64,000 bases of DNA. Source: Dentipellis sp. KUC8613 (Eukaryota > Basidiomycota > Agaricomycetes > Russulales > Hericiaceae). The DNA is taken from NCBI GenBank assembly GCA_002286715.1, contig NSJX01000064.1, positions 61,044 to 125,043 on the forward strand, read 5' to 3'. The position numbers and the translations under genes were made by a program. The stretch's first letter is position 1; each line of letters begins with the position of its first letter. Of the stretch, positions 23,379-35,700 are shown in pieces. A model generated the notes under the pieces. That model had not been told where the DNA came from, searched no databases, and saw only the letters and a program-made list of their open reading frames with translations.

Positions 23379-25760
23379 ATGGCGCAACAACGGATGGCGC
23401 TGTGGGCGGCGGAGGAGATCGACGAGGACCTGCACGATGTCGACGTCAACCTCGCGCTCGGGAGTTACGGGCAGAATGGGCTCTACGACGATGGTGCGTG
23501 CTGCGTGCTTGCGCTGGATTGGAAGCGTGGCTGAGACTGAGATGCGTTTGGGGCATCGCAGCGCAATCGCGGATAAGCGAGGCGACGCTGCTCGCCGTGC
23601 AGCAGCAGATGGTGCAGCAGGCTGCGTTTGCGCAGATCCCGGACGTCGTGAAGCGGGTGAGTGCCTATCATTCTTACTGTGGTTGTGGTTGTGGTGGTTT
23701 GGGAAGCGAAGAGACCGGGGCTAATACAAATACGATGAGTGCAGTTCATCGTCCACTTCCACAACGCGGTGCTCGAGAAAAACCTGGCGGAGATCACGGT
23801 CGCATATGAGAGCGGGTGGAACAAGCTCACGGAGAAGTACTACGCCAAGACGGAGTGGCCGGAGGCGGAGATCATCGCGCCGCTCGTGAACGACGGTGAG
23901 CCTCCTTCCTCGCCGGTCTTTCACCCTGGTGTCTGACAGGTGCGCCAAAAGACCAGCTTTTCCTTATTCTCTACCGCGAGCTGTACTACCGCCATGTGTA
24001 CTCGCGCCTGCAGCCCAACATCGACGACCGCTTCCACTCGTACGAGAACAGCTGCGAGCTGTTCAACTACCTCCTCAGTGCGTCCCGCGTCCCGCTCCTT
24101 CCCACCATTACAGCGAATCTAACATTATGGCCGTGGTGCTCAGACTCCGAAGGCCCCGTGCCGCTCGAGCTGCCGGAGCAGTGGCTGTGGGACATCGTCG
24201 ACGAGTTCATCTACCAGTTCCAGTCGTTCTGCGTGTGGCGCGCGAAGGTGAAGACCAAGTCGGACGAGGAGCTCGCGATGCTGGCCGACGGCGCGCAGGT
24301 GTGGAGCGCGTACAGCGTGCTGAACGTGCTCTACTCGCTCATACAGAAGTCGCGCATCAACGACTATATCGTCGCGCAGCAGGAGGGCAAGTCCGAGGAG
24401 GAGATCGCGTGCGTATAGTTTCGCCTCTGAGAAATTGGGTGACGGGGCTTGACGTTGTGTCGTACAGCGAGATCGTGGGCGACTACGGCGAGCGCCCGCT
24501 CTACCGCATGCTTGGCTACTTCAGTCTCGTCGGCCTGCTGCGCGTGCACGTCCTGCTGGGCGATTTCACGCTCGCGCTCAAGGTCATGGAGAACGTCGAG
24601 CTGAACCAAAAGGTGCGTCCGCGTGTGCAGCACGTGCTCAAATGCTGACCCGTTCGCAGACGCCGTTCACGCGCGTCACGGCGTGCCATGTCGCGACGTA
24701 CTACTACGTCGGCTTCTGCTACATCATGCTCCGGCGCTACCCCGACGCCATCCGCGCGTTCGTCTCCATCCTCAACTTCATCCTCCGCATGCGCCAGTAC
24801 CACACGCGCAGCTACCAGTACGACCAGGTGCGCCATCCACCGCACCCCTCCCTTCCTGTTTAGCTGTGAGGAAGACACTGACGACGGGGTGCAGATCAAC
24901 AAGACGGCAGACCGGATGTATGCGCTGTTCGCGATCTGCAACGCGCTGTCGCCGAGCCGGCTCGACGACAACATCGCGAACATCGTCAAGGACCGGTACA
25001 GCGAGCAGATCGGCAAGATGTCGCGCGGGTGCGCTTTCCCCCCTCCCATCTCCCTCTCCATTCCACTCACCCACTCACGCATCTGTCATCAGCGAGGAGG
25101 GCCTGGCGGCCTTCGAGGAGCTCTTCCAATACGCCTGCCCGAAATTCATCGCGGCCAACGCGCCGCCGTACGAGGACGCGGAGCAGCTCGCGGCATACGT
25201 CGACGCGCAGGTCGGCGAGCCGTCCGTGCGGCACCTTGCGCTGTTCCTCGCGGACGTGCGCGCGCAGGCGGCCGCGCCGACGCTGCGCAGCTTCCTGAAG
25301 CTGTACGCGTCGCTCGACGCCGCGAAGCTCGCGGGCTTCCTCGACGCGGACGAGGAGGAGATGGTGCAGCAGCTCATGGCGGCCAAGGCCGCGAGCCGCT
25401 GCGTCAGCCGCGTCGGCAGCGAGAAGGGCCTGCTCGAGGGCCAGATGATCTCCACGAGCGATCTGGACTTTGTCGTCGACGAGGTGCGTGCCCGGTGCGC
25501 TTGCTTGCGTCTGGCGTGCGAGGCTGACGTGCGGGGTGGCGCAGAACATGGTGCACATCTGCGAATCGACCGTCGGCCGCCGCTTCGCGGGCTGGTTCAT
25601 CCGCAACACGGAGCACGCGCAGCGCGTCCTCGACGGCCTGCGCGCCGCGCCGCTGCCCGTGCCCAAGAAGGCCGCGTCCGCGCCCGCACCGGAGACGCCG
25701 CAGCCCGACGCGAAGCCGGCGCCCGCGGCGAAGAAGGGCGCGTGGGGCACCAAGGCGTAG
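23379..25760 (+). CDS. EIF3L: Eukaryotic translation initiation factor 3 subunit L
   Basis: Ten exons (23379-23493, 23562-23656, 23745-23895, 23940-24077, 24144-24408, 24468-24612, 24660-24827, 24895-25028, 25093-25483, 25545-25760) encode 605 residues. Recognisable blocks are [83 protein letters not shown] and [20 protein letters not shown]. The helical-repeat and PCI-type C-terminal region ends [18 protein letters not shown], followed by a Pro/Ala/Lys-rich tail. The protein is a non-core subunit of the eIF3 complex on the 40S ribosome, absent from budding yeast but widespread in filamentous fungi and animals. The start gives a normal acidic N-terminus ([14 protein letters not shown]). Confidence 0.95.
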
Positions 25761-27574
25761 GGCTGCTGCGCGTGGGGCGCGAAGGCGGGGGGCGCTGTAT
25801 CATACGGTGCGGACGTGTATTTGTGTGTAGAATTTCTGCATTTTCTTGTTGTGCTTTTTGGTGGTCGTTCGGGTTGTGTGGTGTGGTGTGGAACTGGGCT
25901 TGTGCGGGTTTGGTGGTGTGAAGAGGTACGTGTGAATGAATTTGCTGAGGTTTTGTGGACGTTTTCTCTCTAGGCTAGGATTCTCTTGAAGGCCACGTTA
26001 ACGTGCAAGCAAAGGGTCATTATAAGAATGTTTGGAAGAACAGTACTCGAGTACTAGTTTTGGGGGTTAGGACGACCACGGCCAGCTGCAGCCTCCCCGG
26101 GCCCTGACGTCATTCGCGTGCGTTCTCCTGCATCCCGATACGGTCACAGAAATTCATTGCTCCGGTATATAGCTCTGCGAGGTTCTGGCTACTCCCTTCG
26201 TGGCCTTCCCTCCCCGTGGTCCTCATCTCGCTGTAAAATCAATAACTGTTCTAGTCGCTGTCGGTCTCAGTTTCACGCCGCCGCTCTCGCATCCTCGTTC
26301 TCAATCACACGTGCGGCGGTAGCTCGTCAATACCCTCGTGGTCTGGTCACGATATATGCACTGGGGAGGCTATGGTCATCTCAGGCGAGTAATTGCCCGG
26401 TGCGCATTGTGCAGCTGTTGCTCGCTTCGGGTATCAAGGCCATTCGGAGATGTCTTCAGCTGCAAGTATGATCAGCAGTCTCATGGGTTAGTTGATAGGT
26501 TGAGGGAGAAGACGTCATCCAGTGTCTCCTGCTCAAATCCTACGCCTCTTTGTCTGCTTTTCGCGAGGCCTCCGCCACGAAAAGTAACCAGATGACAATT
26601 GCCATTGCCTCCAGCCGTCCGGAACGCGTGCATCTATCTGGCCATCGCCACGAGGATCAAAGGAGAGCCGTGAGGCGAGTCGTGGTGCGCGTCGAGCCCA
26701 AGACGTAACGTATTGACACTGGCAGAAGGCTGGAGGGGGCTATCTCGCACAGAACTCGGATCGACTCGGGACGTCGCGCGGGAGTAGACACGATGGGCGC
26801 AGGGGGTGCAAGATCGCAGGATCGCACAATCATATGTCTGGGGTATAGAGCAGTGTGGGGTAGGTGGATAATTGATCGAGTACGCACGGGACCCGTCTGA
26901 CCTGTCGTGGGAGGCGCATTGCTGATTCCAGGCACCAAGGGTGTAGGACATAACGGGACAAGCACGGATCGCAGACGGTGCCATGGCGCAGCGTTCATGC
27001 ACGAGCAGGGTACGTCCGTAAGTCCGCAACAGAAGAACGTCATAGCGCAGGTTCTGTCGCGTGCGGGGGAGCTTGGGGCCGCAGACATGCCGCGCGGGCA
27101 CTACGTTTCACCGCGTCGTTGCCCTAACGCCCACGCCGCCAGGTGCGAGAAAGAATTCAGAACCCATGCCTGTGAGAAGCGAACCCATGACCGCTGCGGA
27201 ACAAGCGGGACGCGCTGGCGACTCCACCCGATCTCTGGGCCGTTCGCCGGTGCAGTCGGGGGTGAGGATGTCCTTGTAGAATATTTTAGAGGTCGAGGAG
27301 GAGGAATGGGAGGGCAGGGCGCTCTGCGGGGAAGCCAAGAGGGCGCGGGTGGTGGAATGCGGGGAAGGAGAGATGCGCCGGACGGGCGGGCGGCGCTCCG
27401 GTGCGGGGAAGGGCTCGGCCGGAGAAGCCGAATGCGGGGGCGGGCCTTGGTCAGACGACGGCATTCGCTCCGTTAAATGCTCCCCACCCCCACTCAATTC
27501 ATGCTCCAGACCGCTCCCCTCTCCCACAAGCCGTCTTACCCTTCGTCGTCGTTGCCGCCGACACCGACCCCGCC
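25761..27574. other. Intergenic region
   Basis: 1.8 kb between eIF3 subunit L and the mitochondrial carrier. No gene is supported. Open frames near 26634-27101 overlap each other on both frames and lack motifs. Confidence 0.4.
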
Positions 27575-29153
27575 ATGTCCAAATCCAACAACGTCGACGC
27601 AGCGCTCGCCGCCGCGCCCCCTGCGCCCATAGTCGCTAGCCCCAAGAAGCAGCCGTATCCGTTCTGGCTAGGAGGTGCGATCGTGCCGTGCACCCGACGA
27701 CGTCCATGCTGACACCCGCGTTCGCAGGCGTCGCTGCGACGATCGCTGCCTCGATAACACAGTGCGTGCCTTGCCTGCTGCCCGAATATACGCACACACA
27801 CGCATACTGACACCGGCACGCGCGCAGCCCGCTCGACCTGACCAAGGTGCGCCTGCAGGCGTCGGGCGACAAGCGCATGATCGAGTCGCTGCGCAAGACC
27901 GTGCGCACCGCGGGCGTGCGCGGGCTCTTCGACGGCATCTCGGGCACGTGGATGCGCCAGATGAGCTACTCGCTCTGCCGCTTCTGGGCGTACGACGAGA
28001 GCAAGAAGATCGTGGGTGCCGGTGCGTCTCCCTCCGCCCTCTTCCCAATGCTGCGATTGTTGACGACGCGTGCGCGCGCGATAGGTCCGAATTCACCGGC
28101 ATGGAAGCTTGCTTTGGCAGGCAGCATGGGTGCGTCATTCGCCGGACCCGCGCATATATGCGCGGCAATCGTACCATACTGACTGGCATGCACTGTATAA
28201 TCAGCCGGAGGCATAGCAGGCCTCGTCGGCAACCCCGGCGAAATCGTCATGGTGCGCTCCGTTACCTAACGTCGCACGCGCGCCTGCACGTCCTTCCTAA
28301 CTCTCGCATCATAGGTCCGTTTGCAGGGCGACTTTGCGAAGCCGCCGGAAAAGCGGTTCAACTACAAGCACTGCTTCGATGCGCTGTTCCGCGTGCGTCC
28401 TGCGTTTTTTTGGCTGCTGATTGTATGCGGGATTGTTGAGATGTTGACGTGATGTGCAGATGGTCCGCGAGGAGGGCGTGTCGTCTCTCGCGCGTGGCGC
28501 TGGGCCAAACGTATTCCGCGCGGTCCTCATGAACGCGAGTCAGCTCGCATCGTACGTCGTCCACCTACGCGTTCTCATAATTTCTGCGAGGACTGACGCA
28601 TATCACGTGATGTCTAGATACGACTTCTTCAAAGCGGAGCTCTTGAAGACGCCGTACTTCCACGATAACATTTATTGCCATTTCACGGCCAGTTTCGCTG
28701 CTGTATGTCGCTTCTTTAGGTGCTTGACTTGGTGGTGGCTGAATGACGTGTTTGTAGGGCACTGTCGCGACGACGGTGTGCTCACCAGCCGACGTGCTCA
28801 AGGTCCGTCCCACTGTTCACCCCGCACTCTTACCCACACTGACCCCGCGCCCTATCCAGAGCCGCATCATGAACGCCTCCGGACCCGGCTCGAACGTGCG
28901 TCATCCTCTCCCTCTCCTTCCCCTCTTGCTTCCTCCACCCCCACGCCATTACTAACCTCTTACCTCTGGCGGGCACCCGCAGTCGACGATGCAGGTGATC
29001 CGCAACTCGCTCAAGACGGAGGGCCCGATGTTCATGTTCAAGGGCTGGCTGCCCGCGTGGACGCGGCTGCAGCCGACGACGATCCTCATCTTCCTCACGC
29101 TCGAGCAGTTGAAGAATTTGGTCGATTATACGCGCGGGACGACGCGCGCGTGA
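27575..29153 (+). CDS. DIC1: Mitochondrial carrier, dicarboxylate carrier (DIC) type
   Basis: Eleven exons (27575-27674, 27728-27761, 27828-28021, 28085-28129, 28205-28251, 28315-28392, 28460-28551, 28618-28702, 28758-28802, 28860-28895, 28983-29153) encode 308 residues, the normal carrier length. The three tandem repeats are marked by the carrier signatures HPLDLTKVRLQ, NPGEIVMVRLQ and SPADVLKSRIMN. Other family features are YPFWLGGVAATIAASIT at the N-terminus, FDGISGTWMRQMSYS and FKGWLPAWTRLQPTTIL. The second signature has Gly-Glu and lacks the usual basic residue, as in dicarboxylate/2-oxoglutarate-type carriers. It should exchange malate or succinate for phosphate across the inner mitochondrial membrane. 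Substrate choice is inferred from overall resemblance to Dic1. Introns are numerous and short. Confidence 0.88.
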
Positions 29154-29501
29154 GCGCGGCGCGCGGTGCGGTCATGAGCATGATGCCTTGATCCCGCCGC
29201 ACGGTGTCTCGAGCGTGTTGCGTGTGTATGCATACCCCCGGTGGTGCGGAGGACTGTAGGATAGATGTGAAGTTTGGTTTTGTGTATGTATGTACTCTAG
29301 ACGAATGTTGTTGTGAGTATGGGAGGTGCGGTGGGGTGGGGTGTTGGCGTGCGTTTTGGATTGGGGTGCATATAGGAATGGGGATTGGGATTTGGGATGT
29401 TATGTAGGATTTGGGGTGTAGGATTGATCATGAGGGTCGGGGTGCATGTAGGATTGGCGTTTGGGGCGCATGTATGGATAGATGATTGCTGCGACGATTT
29501 G

Positions 29502-29540
29502 ACGACGACCACGACGACGACGACGACGACGACGACGACA
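29502..29540 (+). repeat. (GAC)n trinucleotide repeat
   Basis: An almost uninterrupted GAC run with one CCA interruption, in the 3' flank of the carrier gene. Confidence 0.9.
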
Positions 29541-29788
29541 GTGGGGCGGCATACCCGGACCCCTGGTGCGCGGTGGTTACTTATTGATTGTGAGGTGTAA
29601 TGCTAGTGTTATCAAAAGTTGTTGGTGCGATGTGTGGAATGTTTGGGATGGTTTTCGTGGGGTACGGGGAACACAACTCGGACTGAGCTCTGCATGGGCC
29701 CAAACGACGAGACGAGACCGACCATGCCATCTGCATACATATCCTTACAAAACTCTGAGTACTCGTGCATAATATACAATGCCACCTC

Positions 29789-29820
29789 CATCCATCCACC
29801 CATCCATCCATCCATCCATC
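29789..29820 (+). repeat. (CATC)n tetranucleotide repeat
   Basis: A CATC run with one imperfect unit, close to the 3' end of the acyl-CoA synthetase gene on the opposite strand. Confidence 0.9.
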
Positions 29821-29925
29821 TAGGGTATACAGTACACGATAGCAATGTTCTCCCCCTCTTATTCTCCACACCTCCGCCCTCACCCACACCTCCCACTCCC
29901 ATCTTTGACATCCCCATCCGCACAA

Positions 29926-32785
29926 TCAAAGCCTCGTCCGCATATCCATCCGTGCCCGCCACGCCTCCCCCGCGCGCCGCTTCAGCGCCTTCTTGTCCAG
30001 CTTGCCCGTCGCGCTGTACTCTGTCGACCAAACAAAATTAAAAAGAAAAATAACAACATTCAGGGGTTTGTTAGGAGGGGGGGAAGAGGGGAAGAGGGGA
30101 AGAGGGGAGGGAAAGACGCACCGAGCGCCGAGCGCTGCACGAGCACTATCGCCGGGACCGCGTGCGGTGGCAGCCTGTGCGTCCACAGCGACACATTGGC
30201 AGCATCAGCACGTTGCCCAACAACAACAGAACACTGCCCAAAAAAGAGGACGTACACCTTGCGCGTCCACGCGACAATCTCGCGCTCCGACGGCACGCTG
30301 TTGTTATTATTGCTGTTGAACGAGGGATTAGCAGAGACGGAGACAGAGACGATGCCGGCGACGAGCTCGCCGAGGCGCGCGTCCGGGATGCCGACGGCGG
30401 CCGCGTCGAGCACGGCGGGGTGTGTGCGGAGCGCGTCTTCGATTTGGGTGGAGTGCTGTCGGCGTGAGGGTGGGGGTCAGTGTGCTAGACGCTCAGTGGG
30501 TTGGAGATGGGTCGGGCGTACGATTTTCTCGCCGCCTGCGGGTGGAGATGTGATGTCAAGCAAATTAGATAGCCGTGTGGATGAGATAAGGGGAGAGAAA
30601 GGAGAGAAGGCGCACCTCTGATGATGATGTCCTTCGCTGCACAAAAACACGCAACATACATTAAATCCACGAAACTCCCAGGGCAGTAGAGCAGGGTGCG
30701 CACCTCGGTCCTTAAGATAGACGAACCCCTCCTCATCCACCACCGCGAGGTCGCCCGTGCGGAACCACCCGTCGGCCGTCAGCGCCTTGCGCGTCGCGGC
30801 CGCGTCGCCGACGTACTCGCGCATCACGTTCGGCCCGCGTCTGTTGTCCGCCGTGTTGTTAGCTATGCGGCACACCGGATACGTGCAGGAGATGATGCAC
30901 GAAGAGGGGGTACGCGGGAACCGAAAGGGATGCGGAAAATAAGGGCGCAGACGTACACCCAGAGCTCGCCGACGCCGCCGGGCGGCTGGATCGCGAAGGT
31001 GGCGGGGTCGATGATGAGGATGTCGCAGATGGGCGAGGGGATGCCGCTGGGGAGGTGGTTTGAGGTTCAAGGTGGGAAGGAGAAGGAGAAGGGGAGAGGG
31101 GGCGTACCAGGTTGGTGAGCGCGCGGTAGCATCTTCGCCTGGTACCGTCATTCGACTTCCAGCATCTAAAGCATACACAAGGCAGGCGACTCACCGAGCA
31201 CCACAGCAACCACGCTCGTCGTCTCCGTCATCCCATACGCATGCATCCTAGCAGACCCACCACATCCACTCAGGAACGCATCTTCGACACAGGTGAGAGC
31301 ACGACGCACAGATGGAGCCCCGGAAACGCGCGCGCGAGCTCGGGCTTCAGCGTCGCAGGCATCGGCGCGGACCCGGTCGACAGCATCTCGATCTGCGCGC
31401 CCGCGCGCCGGGGCAGCTGCGAGCGCACGATATCTGTAATGACGGTCGGCACGCCCGAGATGCCGGCGATGCGCTCGCGCGCGCAGAGTCGGGTCGCTGC
31501 TCGTCCGGCTCAGTCAGATCCACTGTGTTCTGGACCAGAGCGAATTATAGGGAGGGCGCACCTTCCTCGACATCCCACTGCGCAGCCATGAGTGAGTGAG
31601 TGAATTGAGTACGATGGGACAAGGGGAGGCAAGACACGGACCTTGCGCATGGCAACGACCTTCATGCCCTGCATCGTGCACGCCATCTGCCCAAACCCAA
31701 AATCAAACCGAAACCCATCAGCTCAGCGCGCGCACAGGCATACCCCTGGTACACCCTGAGCGAGCCATGCAGCACATACCAAATTGCCCACAAGACCCTG
31801 CACATGGAACAGCGGCGCGGTCAGCAGGAACGCCTTCTGCTCCGCCTCCTTAGGCGGGGGCGGGGGCGCGATGTCCTCGCCGCGCCGCAGCACGGCGAGC
31901 AGCGCGGCGAACATGCAGCTGTACGTGCAGCTGACGAACGCGCGCTGCGTGCTCAGCACGGCCTTGGGCAGCGCCGTCGTGCCCGATGTGAAGAAGATGC
32001 TCGCGTCGTCGTCGGGGAGGCACGCCGGCGCGCGCAGCGCGTGGCCCGCTGCGATGCGCGAGCCGGTGAATACGTCGTTCCAGAGCTGCATCCCGCGCCA
32101 GGATGGGGGTGACTTGGATTTGGATTTGGACTCGTGCGGGCGCGCGACGATGACGGCGGCGAGGCGGGAATGCGAGCGCAGGGTCGTGAGCATGGGCTCG
32201 AGCTTGTCGGCGCGCTCGGGGTCGATGAGCGCCACTTTCGGGGAGGTGGTGAGCAGGCAGTGCTCGAAGGCGGCGTCGGTGAGCCATGCGTTCAGCATGG
32301 TCGGGACGCCGCCGAGGATCGCGACCGCCCAGAACGAGATGAGGAATTCGGGGACGTTGCGCATCGAGATCGCCACTGGAACGAGACTGGGAGTGAGGAT
32401 GGTGAGTAGGATGGACGTGGGTGGAGGAAGTACCTCGGTCGCCTTTGCGCACGCCGTGGACCTCCCAGAGCGTGTTCGCGACGTCGAGCGCCGCGTCGCG
32501 CGTGCGGCCGTAGGTGTACCGCTCATTCTCGAAGACGAAGTAGTCGCGATCGGCGTATAGTTCGGCGCGGGTGAGGAAGAAAGAGCGCAGATTCTGCGGA
32601 ACGGTGAGTGTCCTGCATATGTCATACATAACGGCATGTGTGCGTACCGGCTCAGCGTTCTTGAAGACGCGAAGTAGACGACCGTGCACCAACGCCAGTT
32701 CCGTCTCCACGGGCGACCCAGGAGCCTGCAGTATTGCGCGGCATTCGTCAATCGTGCGCTTTGGGGTCCATGTGGAATCGGTCAT
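29926..32785 (-). CDS. Acyl-CoA synthetase (AMP-forming, ANL superfamily)
   Basis: Fifteen exons (32785-32648, 32593-32434, 32375-31780, 31686-31642, 31577-31562, 31496-31310, 31247-31195, 31165-31108, 31046-30957, 30840-30704, 30636-30616, 30535-30522, 30455-30256, 30174-30122, 30020-29926) encode 620 residues. Adenylate-forming motifs appear in order: the phosphate loop FFTSGTTALPKAV, MLSTGSAPMP, YGMTET, GELWVRGPNVM, WFRTGDLAVVDEEGFVYLKD, RAKDIIIRGGEKI and the catalytic lysine in ATGKLDKKALKR. It would activate a carboxylic acid, probably a fatty or aromatic acid, to its CoA thioester; the substrate cannot be read from sequence. The phosphate loop has Ala where the family has Gly twice (TTALPKA for TTGxPKG). 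Three exons are only 14, 16 and 21 nt. No clear peroxisomal signal is present: it ends RTRL. Confidence 0.88.
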
Positions 32786-35700
32786 GCTGTGAGTCCTGCG
32801 TCGAATAAAGCAGATAAAGGAATTATACCAGGGCACTCGCTGTGCCCCGATCCTTTATAACGACCCCCCAGTTGGAGGAGGGCACCAGTTACGGCAACAA
32901 CACTCAGACCGATTATGTCCTTGGAGAATATTCCTTTGTGTCGCAGCGGGTTGTGTGCCCTAAGGCTTTCCGGTACCTATGCAGAAGGGGATGGGAGAAC
33001 GGAACTTTCAACAGCCCTTCAATGCGTGCGTAATGAATGTCGGGTCCGTAGGGCGGGAGCCCTGATCGGCGAGCAGAATCTCTCGGAAAACGAGTTCCTG
33101 AACATTATTAATGCGGGTGTCCGCGGAAAGGAGATATATAATGCAGGGTCAGACGTAAGTGAGTGTTTGCTGCGGATTTGCATGGGGTGGCACTCACTAG
33201 ACTAGATTCGATTTTGGGATGCCGGATGTGCGGTGCAGAGTGGGGTCGGCGTGGCGCCTCATAGAGCCTTATAACAGCCCGTCGATCCTCCGTGCCTGTG
33301 AAGAAGTATAACATACAGTGCAAGACATCCGTGGGGCGACGTGCGAGCTTCTGCGAGACATATCAACACCATCATTCAACAATGAAGACGCGTACTGATA
33401 GAGCGGCCATCGCATGTTCAGAACGTTCTTTGACGTGTTGTGCGGGTTCCGGCGGCGTCGCGCAGGAGAAGTCTTCCAAAGGCAGACACATACACGGCAC
33501 TTCACGGATTTACTGCGTCCAAATCGGTCACGCTATGTCCATTGGGCATCTATAACCACAGCGGTTGTCTCGGGCCTTTATATCCTCTCCGAGTGCCCGA
33601 TGCATTAGATAACGTCCTTCCCCACTGGATCCGGACTGCACAGAATGGGTTCAGAATTAGTATGGTTTTAATATCCGTGAGGACGCTACGTACCGCACTC
33701 GGCGCCTGTCTATTAGCCACAAAGCATCCGGCTAAGCGCCTGCTGGCCTTGGGAAGTACACACAGGGAGATAAGGGAATTTCTAGATCACTATCATAGCA
33801 CTACCCGCGCGAAGGGTTCGATATCCTTTTGTAGAACGTCGCGGCAGATCCACGAGTGCACAAAGAACATGTTTGTGTGATCCGCCGTGGCCCTGCAGGG
33901 CCGACTGAGCAGAGACTGCGACTGACGGTATGCCGCACACAGATTGTACAACGCAGCCCACTTGCGTCTGTCATTTGTCGTGTCGATGATGCCTCTCGGC
34001 CACATCCTCCGCGGAGAGTGACAAGATGATCATCTGTAACGACTTGACGTCAATCAGCTATAACCCCAACGGCGAGTGTGGGTACAGAGGCAAGAGACGT
34101 ACTATTACAGCGTGGGTGGCAAAGTCTCTCCGATGAGTACGGAGGAAAGCATACTCAGTGCATTCCGTCAATGTTCTGATCGGCTGCTCGTATTGCAACA
34201 GAACACGGAGTGTGCTCGAAGCATGCAGAATGCAGGTACTTGTCAGACGGAGCAATCACAAGAAAACTTAAAGATTACGCCATGGGTGGGTGAACGATTC
34301 TGTCGTTTGCCGCACGGGTCAACCAGCAATAATTGCGGTAAGGACGTCACGATGCTTGGATCGTCGTACAGGTAAGGCGCAAAGGTTCAGGTCCGTGTCA
34401 CGGGCGGGTATAAGATGCGCGTTAATGAGATCAACATACGGACGAAAGTGCGGGGTTCTCCGCTTGTCAGCAGCGATGAACCAGCTCTCTCGAACTTCAG
34501 AGGTACCTGGATTTGGACCAGTTTTGTCGAGCGTTGGATACGACCGTCACGGTGCAATTTCGTCGGGATCCTGTAGGCTATTCTCAGATATTCTGTCGCG
34601 GTGCAAATGACTGGAGAGGGCGGGTATGACAATGGCTTGTCAGCTCAAGCAGTGCATCAGATACTATCACCACAAGGCTCACCAATTTCAGGGGCAGGGC
34701 TCTTGGACAAGAAAGGTGGCCCCAGGATCCATCAAGTTTGTGATAAATGACACGAAGGCTGCGACAGTCGCTGCGACTTCCAGAGCAGCTGCCGCTGGAT
34801 GCTGACGTAGCACCACTGCAGATTCGATGGGTATGAAGCAATTTGATATAATACATCCGGCTAGACAAGGTGAGTCAACTGTGTCGAGCGTTGGTTGAGC
34901 GAAGGTTGAGACAAAGGTACAACGGTACAACTTGTATTGTTGGTTGGAGGTAAGTAGGCAGAATGTACACCAGTGCGGCAGCTCTGCGCCCGGGAAATCC
35001 GGGCCGAGCTGTTCCGGCCGCCCAAGTTGCTTCGAATTCCACTTCGACCACCGCAGGCTTTTTACTTTCACTCTCCATACGCATGACCTGTTTATCTAAT
35101 GGACCAGTCATGTAGGCTAAGCACGACTTCGACAAGATACACACGACTAGCAGAAGAGTTTGTCGAAGAAATTACTATCGCGAATCGATGATCGTGCAGC
35201 TCGAGGCGTCTCCTGATGCAGAAGGCTGACGTTGACGAGAGGGCTCGTGGTATATGTTGTAGTGAACCTACGCCCGGGTATTCTCAATGTATATGAGTGC
35301 TAGCACGGAGACAAGTCCCGCGCGCGTTCAAATCGCCGACCTCTCCCAGATCAGGAGCAACGTCCTCGGCCGCGCCGCCTACCAGCGTCTGCACGTAGCA
35401 GACGTCCCGACCACAATTCCGCTCACGCAGCTGAGCCAGGGACCCACGTTGTCTGCTTGAAGAAGGTCCTCGGCGACGTCGACCTACTCCGAAGGCGAGT
35501 TCGCCAAGACAAGGTCAACGACGGCAGCGCGGTAGAGGTCTTGAGCGAGGGAACGCCTCAAAGGCAGATCCGGTGGTTACTGTTTGCTTTGGCTCGATGC
35601 TGGATTCAATTACAATGGTAATACTTCCGAACCCTGCAGGGAAGCTGGCCTAGTTGCTTTTCACGATCAACCGGGACAGGCCAAAGATCAAGGGCAGAAT

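Larger units (their letters stand above)
29154..29925. other. Convergent intergenic region with microsatellites
   Basis: It lies between the 3' ends of the mitochondrial carrier (+) and the acyl-CoA synthetase (-). It is made largely of low-complexity sequence: GGGG-TGTAGGATT-like repeats around 29330-29470 plus the two microsatellites listed separately. Confidence 0.5.
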
